From Streptomyces rimosus (GTDB lineage Bacteria; Actinomycetota; Actinomycetes; Streptomycetales; Streptomycetaceae), in contig NZ_CP023688.1 of the NCBI RefSeq assembly GCF_008704655.1, positions 992,001 through 1,056,000 on the forward strand: a stretch of DNA of 64,000 bases. The letters run 5' to 3'. Both the position numbers and the translations under genes were made by a program. The notes under the pieces are model-generated. The model saw only the letters and a list, made by a program, of their open reading frames with translations. It was not told the DNA's origin and searched no databases. Shown one piece after another: positions 42,848 to 53,846 of the stretch (within the stretch, counting starts at the first letter, position 1; each line of letters opens with the position of its first letter).

Positions 42848-42929
42848 CCAACGGCCCACCCCCGCACCCCCACCACCAGGCCATTGGTACAGTCGCCGGA
42901 CCCCGCCCCGCCCCCGAGGAGGCCGTTGG
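42848..42929. promoter_or_regulatory. Three CCATTGG-type boxes upstream of the Lrp gene
   Basis: CCAACGG (42848-42854), CCATTGG (42881-42887) and CCGTTGG (42923-42929) have centres 33 and 42 nt apart, nearly the spacing of the boxes at 40872-40953. The last box ends 3 nt before the start codon. This fits Lrp/AsnC autoregulation. Confidence 0.6.
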
Positions 42930-42932
42930 TCC

Positions 42933-43412
42933 ATGGCCGTGGACACGCTCGACGCGAAGATCCTCCGGCTGCTGCTGGAGCAGCCGCGTACCAGCGTGCG
43001 GGAGTACGCGCGCATCCTCGGCATCGCCCGGGGCACCGTGCAGGCGCGGCTGGACCGGCTGGAGCGGGACGGGGTGATCACCGCGTACGGGCCGCGCCTG
43101 TCGCCCGCCGCGCTCGGCCACCCCGTACTCGCCTTCGTCCACATCGAGGTCACCCAGGGGCACCTGGAGGACGTCGCCGACGCGCTGGCCGAGGTGCCCG
43201 AGATCATCGAGGCGTTCTCCACGACCGGCGGCGGTGACCTGCTGACCCGGGTGGTCGCGCGCGACGCGGCGCACCTGGAGGACGTGATCCAGCGGTTGAT
43301 CAGCTTGCCGGGCGTGGTGCGCACCCGGACCGAGGTGGCCCTGCGCGAGCGGGTGCCGCACCGGATGCTGCCGCTGGTCGAAGCCGTGGGCCAGGCCGCC
43401 GGACCGCGCTGA
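42933..43412 (+). CDS. Lrp/AsnC-family transcriptional regulator, 159 aa
   Basis: The N-terminal winged helix-turn-helix (TLDAKILRLLLEQPRTSVREYARILGIARGTVQARLDRLERDGVI-like block) is followed by the RAM ligand-binding domain (AFVHIEVTQG, VPEIIEAFSTTGGGDLL, LPGVVRTRTEVAL). Members form octamers that wrap DNA and sense amino acids or related metabolites. It lies 262 nt after the YeeE gene on the same strand. The boxes before it recur upstream of the FUSC and leader-YeeE genes, which are therefore its likely targets. Confidence 0.95.
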   Translation: MAVDTLDAKILRLLLEQPRTSVREYARILGIARGTVQARLDRLERDGVITAYGPRLSPAALGHPVLAFVHIEVTQGHLEDVADALAEVPEIIEAFSTTGGGDLLTRVVARDAAHLEDVIQRLISLPGVVRTRTEVALRERVPHRMLPLVEAVGQAAGPR

Positions 43413-43436
43413 GGGGCGCCTTGGCATGCTGGGGCC

Positions 43437-44135
43437 ATGAGCATTTCCGCCGGCGCCTCCCCCGCCCCCGTGATCTTCGACCTGGACGGCACGCTCGTGG
43501 ACAGCGAGCCGAACTACTTCGAGGCGACGCGCAGCGTGCTCGCCCGGCACGGCGTCACCGGCTTCACCTGGGAGGACCACACCCGCTTCATCGGCATCGG
43601 CTCCCGCGAGACGCTGGCGACGCTCCGGCGGGAGCACGCCATCGACGCGCCCCTCGACGACCTGCTGGCCGACAAGAACCGCGCCTATCTGGAACGGGCG
43701 CGGGCGCACACCGAGGTCTTCCCGGAGATGCGGAAGTTCGTGGAGCTGCTGCACGCCGCCGGGCATCCGCTGGCGGTGGCCTCCGGTTCCTCCCGCCACG
43801 CCATCGAGGCGGTGCTCGGCGGCACCGGCCTGGACGCCCAGCTGACCGTGCTCGTCTCGGCCGAGGAGGTCGGGCAGGGCAAGCCGGCGCCGGACATCTT
43901 CCTGGAGGCGGCGCGCCGGCTGGACGCGCCGCCTCAGGAGTGTGTGGTGCTGGAGGACGCGCCGCCCGGCGCCGAGGCCGCGCACCGGGCGGGCATGCGG
44001 TGCGTCGCGATCCCGTACGTACCGGAAACGGCGACGGACCCGGCCTTCGGCAGCGCCGGGCTGTTCTTCCCCGGCGGGCAGCGGGAGTTCACGGCGGAGG
44101 CCGCGTACCGCTGGCTCACGGCGGCCGAGAGCTGA
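43437..44135 (+). CDS. HAD-superfamily hydrolase (beta-phosphoglucomutase-like), 232 aa
   Basis: The catalytic motif is FDLDGTLVDSEP (nucleophile Asp and acid/base Asp), followed by a helical cap, VASGSSRHAI (motif II), GKPAPDIFLEA (Lys, motif III) and VLEDAPPGAEAA (acidic motif IV). This is subfamily I HAD with a C1 cap, typical of phosphatases and beta-phosphoglucomutases acting on sugar phosphates. The substrate is unknown. It follows the Lrp gene after 24 nt, so the two may be co-transcribed. Confidence 0.93.
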   Translation: MSISAGASPAPVIFDLDGTLVDSEPNYFEATRSVLARHGVTGFTWEDHTRFIGIGSRETLATLRREHAIDAPLDDLLADKNRAYLERARAHTEVFPEMRKFVELLHAAGHPLAVASGSSRHAIEAVLGGTGLDAQLTVLVSAEEVGQGKPAPDIFLEAARRLDAPPQECVVLEDAPPGAEAAHRAGMRCVAIPYVPETATDPAFGSAGLFFPGGQREFTAEAAYRWLTAAES

Positions 44136-44159
44136 CGGCCGGAGGCTGACGCACGGGAG

Positions 44160-45101
44160 TCACCGGCCCGGCTGCGCGCCCTCCGCGGTCACCGCGATCC
44201 GCACCACCGACCCGGTCTCCAGCGCCGCCCACAGGGCGCCGTCGGGGCCGAGCGCGATACCGTGCGGCTCGGACGCGGGGTCGGGGAGGTCGTAGCCGTC
44301 GACGCGTCCGCTGGTGGTGATGCGGCCGATGCGGCCCGCGCCCCATTCGGTGAACCACAGGGCGCCGTCCGGGCCCGCGGCGATCGCGTGCGGGCGGCAC
44401 GCCGGGTCCGGGAGCGGGAACTCCTCGACCGTACCGTCCGTGGTGATGCGGCCGATCTGCCCCGCCGCGATCTCCACGAACCACAGGGCGCCGTCGGGCC
44501 CGGCCGTGAGCCCCACCGGGCCCGCGCCCGGCGTCGGCAGGTCGTGGAGGACGGTGTCGCCGTCCGGGGTGATGCGGCCGATCGCGTTGGCCTGGTTGGC
44601 GGTGAACCACAGGGCGCCGTCCGGGCCCGTCGCGATCACCGAGGCGAAGGCGCCGCGTACCGGCAGCGGATACTCGGTGACGGTGCCGTCCGGGGTGATG
44701 CGGCCGATGCGGTCGGCGGCGGATTCGGTGAACCAGACGGCACCGTCCGGGCCCGCGGCGATGCCCAGGGGCGCGGCGTCCGCGGTCGGCAGGGTGAAGG
44801 ACTCCACCTGCGCGCCGCCGTCGGCGGCGCGGCCGGGCACAAGGCGGGTGACGCGGTGCTCCTTGAACTCGGTGCACCACAGCGCGCCGTCCGTCCCCGT
44901 GGCGATCATCGTGGGCCCGCCGGTGGCGGTGCGCAGGGGGTAGGTGGTCACGTCCCCCGCCGTGGTCACCCGCGCGACCCGCCCCTGGTGCACGAGCGTG
45001 CACCACAGGGCGCCGTCCGGCCCGGCGGTCAGCGCGTACGGGCCCGCTTCCGGGCCGGCCACGACGTACTCCTGCAAGGTCACCTCTGGGCGGGACGGCA
45101 T
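44160..45101 (-). CDS. vgb: Virginiamycin B lyase (Vgb)-like propeller lyase
   Basis: Repeats of GPDGALWFTE at about 40-residue steps form a seven-bladed propeller. Residues expected for catalysis in Vgb are present: His in RPHAIAAG, Glu-x-His in SEPHGIALG, and a final Glu in WAALETGSV. Vgb opens the ester ring of type B streptogramins by elimination and gives resistance. ATG 45101 has GAAAGG at 9 nt; the ATG at 45110 directly abuts that ribosome site. It may be a real resistance enzyme, or a housekeeping homologue that opens another lactone. Confidence 0.88.
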   Translation of the reverse strand: MPSRPEVTLQEYVVAGPEAGPYALTAGPDGALWCTLVHQGRVARVTTAGDVTTYPLRTATGGPTMIATGTDGALWCTEFKEHRVTRLVPGRAADGGAQVESFTLPTADAAPLGIAAGPDGAVWFTESAADRIGRITPDGTVTEYPLPVRGAFASVIATGPDGALWFTANQANAIGRITPDGDTVLHDLPTPGAGPVGLTAGPDGALWFVEIAAGQIGRITTDGTVEEFPLPDPACRPHAIAAGPDGALWFTEWGAGRIGRITTSGRVDGYDLPDPASEPHGIALGPDGALWAALETGSVVRIAVTAEGAQPGR

Positions 45102-45244
45102 GTGCTGCATCCTTTCGGCACGGTCGGTACGGTTCGGTACGGCAAGGCCGGACGGTCCCCGTACGGTACCCAGGCTCCGCGGGCGACGCTCCGCCGCACC
45201 TCCGGCGGAGCCACGCGACCGACGCCCCGTCACCTGCTCCCGTC

Positions 45245-46054
45245 TCAGCCGACGTTCACCTCATACGCGGACGTATCCAGCTGCGCCTTGCCCGTGAAGG
45301 CTTCCGTACCGGCCTCCACCCCGCTGAGGTAGTCGGCCGGCGCCACCAGGCCCCGCCGCACGAGTGCCTGGAGGAAGTCGTTCAGGTCCAGGTCGGAGGC
45401 CGTGGTGTCGCCGACGCGGACGAAGGAGTACACGTTCCAGTCGGTCCGGCCGGCGTACAGGTCCCAGGAAGCACCGGCGATCCTCACCCGCTGCTGCCGG
45501 GTGCCCAGGGGCACGGCGCCGCCGCCCTTCGCGAGCCACACCATGACCTCGTGCTTGGGGCGGCTCTGCCAGTCCGTGTCCGGCCGGTCGTGCAGCCACA
45601 GGTCGTACGCGACGTTGTACGCGCCCGGCCTGGACTCCTTCACCTTGTACGACCACTTCGCGCGGACCGGGGTCTTCGCCGACACCCGCACGGGCAGCCC
45701 GGTGGCGTTGGACTTCCAGCCCCAGTGCCAGCCCAGCACGCTGCTCGCGTACGACTTCACGGACTCCGGCGCGCCGGTCCAGTCGTGGTGGGTTCCCCAG
45801 CCAATGGTGTTCCCGGACTGGTACGTGGCCCAGGTGCAGGTCCAGCCGGAGCCGCTGCCCGATCCCCAGGTGTTGTTGTTGAGCCAGTACTTGCCCATCG
45901 GAGTGGCCTCGTTCGGCGCGCAGCCGTCCGCCGCCCGTGCGGGGTGGGCGGCGGTGTCGAGCGCGATGAGGGTTCCGCCGCCGAGCGTGGCGGCGGCGAG
46001 CAGCGCGACGAGGAAGCGCTTGCGGGACGAGCGGTGACGGCCAGGTGCTGCCAT
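45245..46054 (-). CDS. Secreted GH12 endo-beta-glucanase
   Basis: A basic N-terminus and hydrophobic stretch (KRFLVALLAAATLGGGTLIAL, cut near ARA-AD) form the signal peptide. The mature domain has NNNTWG, the YDLWLHDRP strand, the nucleophile Glu in HEVMVWL and the acid/base Glu in GVEAGTEAF. These are hallmarks of family 12 beta-1,4-glucanases and xyloglucanases. There is no cellulose-binding module. ATG 46054 fits the signal peptide; longer starts add an unlikely N-terminus. The enzyme acts outside the cell on plant glucans. Confidence 0.92.
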   Translation of the reverse strand: MAAPGRHRSSRKRFLVALLAAATLGGGTLIALDTAAHPARAADGCAPNEATPMGKYWLNNNTWGSGSGSGWTCTWATYQSGNTIGWGTHHDWTGAPESVKSYASSVLGWHWGWKSNATGLPVRVSAKTPVRAKWSYKVKESRPGAYNVAYDLWLHDRPDTDWQSRPKHEVMVWLAKGGGAVPLGTRQQRVRIAGASWDLYAGRTDWNVYSFVRVGDTTASDLDLNDFLQALVRRGLVAPADYLSGVEAGTEAFTGKAQLDTSAYEVNVG

Positions 46055-46144
46055 GGGACGGCCTGCCTTTCGGTCCGGGTCGGTGCTTCCTTGTTGCCGC
46101 CGCTGCGGAAAGGGTTGCCCGTACGGCCGTGCCGCGAGCCATGC

Positions 46145-46178
46145 GCCACCAGCCACCAGCCACCAGCCACCAGCCACC
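46145..46178. repeat. Heptamer tandem repeat GCCACCA
   Basis: Four copies of GCCACCA plus GCCACC lie upstream of the glucanase gene. The divergent gap (46055-46351, 297 nt) to the sigma-factor gene shows nothing else convincing. Confidence 0.85.
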
Positions 46179-46351
46179 GACGAGCGTCCGCACCCGGCCC
46201 TCCGCGAAGTTCCGCTCCCCCGGCAACCTTCCCCCGACCGGCGGCAACTGAGGGGCTGACAGAGTGTTCCCGATCAAGGAAGCCCGCCCGTGCCCACCCT
46301 TCTCCCCCGCCCCGGTCACCGGCCACCGCCGCCGCACACGGAAGGGTGGGC

Positions 46352-46942
46352 ATGACCCCGCCCACTCTCCCGATGAGCATGAACACTCCGCGCAGTGCCG
46401 CCCCCGCCGGCCCGGCCCCCGCCACCGGTGACGCGTCGGCCGAGTTCCACGCCTTCTTCGAACGCCACCACGCCGAACTGGCCCGCCTGGCCCATCTGCT
46501 CACCGGCGAGGCGGACGCCGCCGACGACCTCGCGGCGGACGCGCTGCTCGCCCTGTGGCACCGGTGGGACCGGGTGCGCGGCGCGGAACACCCGGTGGCG
46601 TACGCCCGGGGCGTGGTCGCCAACATGGCCCGCGGCCGGATCCGCAGCACCGTGCGCGAGCGGCGCCGGATCGCCCTGTTCTGGTCCCAGCGCTCCGAGC
46701 GCACGGACGGCCCCGACGTGGCCGCGGTCGTCGACGTCCGCCAGGCGCTGGAACGGCTGCCGTTCCGCAAGCGCGCGTGCGTCGTGCTGCGGCACGCGTT
46801 CGACCTGTCGGAGCGGGACACCGCCCTGGCCCTGGGCATCTCCGTCGGTACGGTGAAGAGCCAGACCTCCCGGGGCATGGCGGAGCTGCAGCGGCACCTG
46901 GGTACGGGCGCCGCGGACGACCTCTCCGGGAGGGGGAAGTGA
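46352..46942 (+). CDS. ECF sigma factor, SigE-like family
   Basis: Region 2 is seen in FERHHAELARLAHLLTGEADAADDLAADALLALWHRW and the YARGVVANMARG segment, and region 4 in LERLPFRKRACVVLRHAFDLSERDTALALGISVGTVKSQTSRGMAEL-like sequence, a full helix-turn-helix. The length of 196 residues fits the group called SigE family in databases (Streptomyces ECFs without a classical ZAS anti-sigma). ATG 46352 follows GAAGGG at 6-7 nt; ATG 46379 is an alternative. The stop overlaps the next ATG by one base (TGATG). Confidence 0.93.
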   Translation: MTPPTLPMSMNTPRSAAPAGPAPATGDASAEFHAFFERHHAELARLAHLLTGEADAADDLAADALLALWHRWDRVRGAEHPVAYARGVVANMARGRIRSTVRERRRIALFWSQRSERTDGPDVAAVVDVRQALERLPFRKRACVVLRHAFDLSERDTALALGISVGTVKSQTSRGMAELQRHLGTGAADDLSGRGK

Positions 46943-47664
46943 TGGCGGACGAGAACCTGCGCGAGCGGCTGCGCGAGGCGGCGTGGACGCACGAACCGGA
47001 CCGCGCCCGGATGCTGGCGCGGGTGGAGCGCGGCATGACGGACTCCGCCGACGCCGGTACGGAGCGGCGCCGCCCGCCGCGGGCCCGCTCGTGGCCGCGG
47101 ATCGCCCTCGCGGCCGCCGCGACGACGGGGGCGCTCGTGGCCGGTGGTTACGCGGTGACGGCGGCCGTACGGCCCCCGGAGCCGCCGGGGAAGGTGACCA
47201 CCCGCCCGCTGCCCCCGGCCGGACCGGGAGAACGGCTTCCGGCCTCGCCCCCCGCACCGCCCGGCGGCGGCATGCCGCGTACCGAGGACGGGCCTCTCTG
47301 GTCGGACGGCTCCGTGGATCCGCACAGCAACGCCTACTGGGCGCAGAGCAACGTCACGGTCCAGACGAAGCGCCCGCTGACCGCGTTCACCGTGGAGCTG
47401 CGGATCGCCCGGACCGGCGGTGTGAACGACACGGGGCACTGGAGCACGCTGCCCGCCGCCGACTTCACGGTGTCCGTGGGCGAGCGCGACGGCGCGCTCG
47501 TCTACCGGTGGACCCTGAAGGCGGGGCGGACGGTGCCCGCCGGGCGGCATGTCTTCGCGGGCCAGTACAACCACGCGGAGGGCGGGCGCGACGCCAAGGA
47601 CGACGTGTACACGGCGACGGCGGAGGGGCCGGGCGGCCCTTGGCGCGTACGGGGGGCCTTCTGA
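46942..47664 (+). CDS. Single-pass membrane partner of the ECF sigma factor, 240 aa
   Basis: The protein starts with a short charged cytoplasmic part (DENLRERLREAAWTHEPDRARML), then one membrane helix (RIALAAAATTGALVAGGYAV). A Pro-rich spacer and an outer domain with beta-strand character (NAYWAQSNVTVQTKRPLTAFTVELRIA) complete it. No Cys/His anti-sigma zinc motif is present. It is coupled to the sigma-factor gene by a one-base overlap and an AGGGGGAAG ribosome site. Such downstream genes often modulate SigE-type ECFs, but that role is inferred. The outer domain may sense cell-envelope state. Confidence 0.7.
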   Translation: MADENLRERLREAAWTHEPDRARMLARVERGMTDSADAGTERRRPPRARSWPRIALAAAATTGALVAGGYAVTAAVRPPEPPGKVTTRPLPPAGPGERLPASPPAPPGGGMPRTEDGPLWSDGSVDPHSNAYWAQSNVTVQTKRPLTAFTVELRIARTGGVNDTGHWSTLPAADFTVSVGERDGALVYRWTLKAGRTVPAGRHVFAGQYNHAEGGRDAKDDVYTATAEGPGGPWRVRGAF

Positions 47665-47694
47665 CGGAGCACCGTGCGAGCGCCGGGCCCCGCG

Positions 47695-48699
47695 TCACTT
47701 CTTCGCGCGGCTCGGCTGCACCCGCTTCGGTTCGCCCTTCATCTTCGGGTGCTCCGGCGGGTACGGGAGGTCCTTCAGCCCGTGCTCGCGCTCGTCGCGG
47801 TCGGCGAGTTCGAGCGCGGCCTCCAGGCGGCACGGGTGGGCGTCCATGTCGGCGTGCAGGTCGCCCAGCTCGGCGAAGCGGGCCGGCATGGTCGCGAGGT
47901 CGAAGTCCTCCGGCACGGCGTCCGGCAGTTCCTCCCAGCGCAGCGGCGCGGACACCGGCGCGTGCGGAAAGGGCCGTACGGAATAAGCGCTGGCGATCGT
48001 GCGGTCGCGGGCCGTCTGGTTGTAGTCCACGAAGATCCGGGCGCCGCGCTCCTCCTTCCACCAGGAGGTGGTGATCCGCCCGGGGTCGCGCCGCTCCAGC
48101 TCCCGGGCCACCGCGATGGCCGAGCGGCGGACCTGGGTGAAGGTCCACTCGGGCGCGATGGGCACGAAGACGTGCAGGCCGCGGCCGCCGGAGGTCTTGG
48201 GCCACCCGGCGAGGCCGAGGCCGTCGAGGACGTCCCGCAGGGCGAGGGCGGCCCGTACCGCGTCCGCGTAGCCGGTGCCCGGCTGCGGGTCGAGGTCGAT
48301 GCGCAGCTCGTCCGGGTGCTCGGTGTCGTCCCGGCGGACCGGCCAGGGGTGGAAGGTCAGACAGCCGAGGTTGGCCGCCCACAGGACGGCGGCGGGCTCG
48401 GTGGGGCAGATCTCGTCGGCGTACCGGCCGCTGGGGAAGGCGATCCGGCCGGTGGGGATCCAGTCGGGGAGGTTCTTCGGCGCCCGCTTCTGAAAAAACG
48501 ATTCACCTTCCACTCCGTCGGGGTAACGCTCCAACGTGGTGGGACGGTCCTTCAGGGCGCGCAGGATGCCGTCGCCGACGCTCAGGTAGTACCGGACGAC
48601 ATCGGCTTTGGTGAAGCCGCGCCGCGGGAAATAGACCTTGTCCGGATGCGACACCCGGACAGTCCGCCCGCCCGCACTCAGCTCCAGCGACTCTGCCAT
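47695..48699 (-). CDS. LigD-type DNA primase-polymerase, stand-alone
   Basis: This 334-residue protein corresponds to the polymerase domain of LigD: VSHPDKVYFPRRGFTKADVV, FFQKRAPKNLPDW, the metal-binding DLDPQPG, SGGRGLHVFVPI, and a C-terminal RFAELGDLHADMD. It fills gaps with ribonucleotides during bacterial non-homologous end joining. The matching ATP-dependent ligase is encoded divergently at 49002. No Ku gene is seen in the window. The C-terminus is Lys/Arg-rich. Confidence 0.93.
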   Translation of the reverse strand: MAESLELSAGGRTVRVSHPDKVYFPRRGFTKADVVRYYLSVGDGILRALKDRPTTLERYPDGVEGESFFQKRAPKNLPDWIPTGRIAFPSGRYADEICPTEPAAVLWAANLGCLTFHPWPVRRDDTEHPDELRIDLDPQPGTGYADAVRAALALRDVLDGLGLAGWPKTSGGRGLHVFVPIAPEWTFTQVRRSAIAVARELERRDPGRITTSWWKEERGARIFVDYNQTARDRTIASAYSVRPFPHAPVSAPLRWEELPDAVPEDFDLATMPARFAELGDLHADMDAHPCRLEAALELADRDEREHGLKDLPYPPEHPKMKGEPKRVQPSRAKK

Positions 48700-48747
48700 G
48701 CACCCACGCTAGGCCCGGTCATCAAGTTTCCGCCTGCCGTGCGGCTC

Positions 48748-48796
48748 CCCCAGCTACCGCTGGGAGGTGCCCCTACCCCAGCTACCCCTGGGAGGT
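48748..48796. repeat. Two palindromic REP-like units in the LigD intergenic region
   Basis: Copies at 48748-48768 and 48776-48796 share CCCCAGCTACCSCTGGGAGGT, each with a small CCAGC/GCTGG-type stem. Similar units are, as I recall, common in Streptomyces intergenic DNA. The rest of the 302-nt gap (48700-49001) has no gene-like frame. Confidence 0.7.
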
Positions 48797-49001
48797 ACAC
48801 CCGGACCTCCACGTTACGGGCGGCGCGGCTTCCGGAGGACGGATCGAAGAGCCGGGACGGAGTGCACCGGGCACCACACGACCCGCCCTCCGGCCGAACG
48901 ACGGAGACTTCGTGACCGGGTCTAGGCCGTACGGGCACCCCCCGCCCCTCGGCGGGCGCGTACCGCAGACCGTCCGCGCGCCCCGCCGCACAATCGCCCT
49001 C

Positions 49002-50063
49002 ATGGATCTTCCCGTGATGCCCCCGGTGGAGCCGATGCTCGCGAAGGCCGCCCCGGACATTCCGCCCGGCATACAGTACGAGGCCAAGTGGGACGGCTTC
49101 CGGGCCATCGTCTTCCGCGACGGGGACGAGGTCGAGCTGGGCAGCCGGTCGGGCAAGCCGCTCACCCGGTACTTCCCCGAGCTGGTCGAGGCCCTGCGCG
49201 CGGAGATCCCCGCGCGCTGCGTACTGGACGGGGAGATCGTCATCGCCCGGGACGGGCGCCTGGACTTCGACGCCCTGCTGGAGCGCATCCACCCGGCCGA
49301 ATCCCGGGTGCGCCACCTGGCGGAGGTGACCCCGGCCTCGTTCGTGGCGTTCGACCTGCTGGCCCTGGGCGACGAGTCGCTGATGTCCACAGTGCAGCGG
49401 GACCGCCGCGAGGCCCTGACGACGGCGCTGCGCGATGCCGCCGATCCGGTCTTCACCGCGCCGGTGACCGAGGACCTGGACGTGGCGCGCGAGTGGTTCG
49501 AGCAGTTCGAGGGCGCCGGGCTGGACGGCATCGTGGCGAAGCCGCCCGGCATGCCGTACCGGCCAGGGCGGCGGGTCATGGTCAAGACGAAGCACGAGCG
49601 GACCGCCGACTGCGTGGTGGCGGGCCTGCGCCCGCACAAGAGCGGCCCGGTCGTCGGGTCCCTGCTGCTGGGCCTGTACGACGCGAGCGGCCGCCTCCAG
49701 CACGTCGGCGTCTGCTCGTCCTTCCCCATGCGCCGGCGCGAGGAGCTGATGGAGGAGCTGGCGCCGCTGCGGATGGAGTCCGTAGCGGGCCACCCGTGGG
49801 AGGAGTGGACCAGCGAGGAGGCGCAGGCGGCGGGCCGGCTGCCCGGCGGACCCAGCAGGTGGACCGGGAAGAAGGACCTCTCCTGGATTCCGCTGCGCCC
49901 GGAACGCGTACTGGAGGTCGCCTACGACCATATGCAGGGCGACCGCTTCCGCCACACCGCCCAGTTCCGCCGCTGGCGCCCCGACCGCGAACCCGAGGAG
50001 TGCACGTACGCGCAGCTGGAGGAGCCGGTGCGGTACGACCTGGCCGAGGTGCTGGGGGCCTGA
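49002..50063 (+). CDS. ATP-dependent DNA ligase, LigD/LigC type
   Basis: The nucleotidyltransferase motifs are present in order: EAKWDGFRAI (motif I, adenylated Lys), SRSGKPLT, LDGEIV (motif III), GLDGIVAK (motif IV) and MVKTKHERTADCVV (motif V). The OB-fold domain ends with CTYAQLEEPVRYDL. With 353 residues it is a stand-alone ligase. ATG 49002 begins just before the conserved PVEPMLAKA; the longer frame from 48912 adds Pro-rich filler. It is divergent from the LigD polymerase gene, so the two halves of LigD are split here. Confidence 0.94.
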   Translation: MDLPVMPPVEPMLAKAAPDIPPGIQYEAKWDGFRAIVFRDGDEVELGSRSGKPLTRYFPELVEALRAEIPARCVLDGEIVIARDGRLDFDALLERIHPAESRVRHLAEVTPASFVAFDLLALGDESLMSTVQRDRREALTTALRDAADPVFTAPVTEDLDVAREWFEQFEGAGLDGIVAKPPGMPYRPGRRVMVKTKHERTADCVVAGLRPHKSGPVVGSLLLGLYDASGRLQHVGVCSSFPMRRREELMEELAPLRMESVAGHPWEEWTSEEAQAAGRLPGGPSRWTGKKDLSWIPLRPERVLEVAYDHMQGDRFRHTAQFRRWRPDREPEECTYAQLEEPVRYDLAEVLGA

Positions 50064-50081
50064 CCGCGGCCCGCCGCCGTG

Positions 50082-53099
<3,018 letters not shown>

Positions 53100-53846
53100 C
53101 GAACAGCTTTCTTCAGCGCTGCGGCCGAGGGTGGTCCCCGCCGATGGGAGCGCTCTCAATCTGCCTCACCCTGGCTGGGATATGCAACTTTCTGCGCGAA
53201 CTTCATCGCTTCCCGAAAGATTTCCGGCGAGTTCGCCGGGCGCCCGGACACGGCCGTCCGAACCGCCACACGGCCCGTCCGGCATGGCCGTTCGTGCTTC
53301 GAGGGCACCGCGGAACGCCCCGGCGGACCGGTCAAACACGGAACTTACGACCATTGACACACTCCGCAACGCTGTTCGATCATCTCGGGGTCACAAAGCG
53401 TCCAGCACGGCACCCGAATCGGGGTCCGTGTGCACGGGGCCGCCCGACCGGTGGCCCGGAAAGCGAGTGCGCATCATGGCCACTTGAGGCGGCGGGCAGA
53501 CCGGAACCGGCCTGCCGGGGTGGCCGACCGCACTTCCCCGCGGAAGTCCCACGGCCCCGCCCGTACTTCACCGCCGCGCCGAAACACCACCCCACCCCGC
53601 ATTCCCGCCCCTCGTCGAGCCGTTCCGGCGCGCATGCGCGAACTCCCCGGCCCTCTCCGCACCGCGGATGCGACCGCCATGAGTTCAGCCCGCGACTTCC
53701 CGCAGCGGCCTGCGCGGCGTCCGAATACGCGTCCGCCCGCCACCCTCATTACGGCCCCTTACCGCACCGTATTCGGGCCGGGCCGCGGCGGCAGCTGTTC
53801 AGCTGTCCGCACGAACAAACCTCCTCGCACAGAAGAAGAGCTAGTT
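53100..53846. promoter_or_regulatory. 747-nt divergent promoter region of the NRPS genes
   Basis: Relatively A/T-rich patches lie near 53175-53225 and 53335-53400. A TTGACA at 53354-53359 is a possible plus-strand -35 box, but no convincing -10 follows. The open frame through 53430-53846 is Arg/Pro-rich filler in front of the NRPS gene. No CGGCAAG-type array and no separate gene was seen. Confidence 0.45.

Noticed and set aside
46145..46178. GCCACCA heptamers as a regulatory array
   Set aside because: The contiguous 7-nt repeat has no dyad or helical phasing; it is probably slippage.
45551..46942. 463-aa version of the sigma factor
   Set aside because: The extension is antisense to the glucanase and low in complexity; ATG 46352 with GAAGGG gives a normal ECF length.
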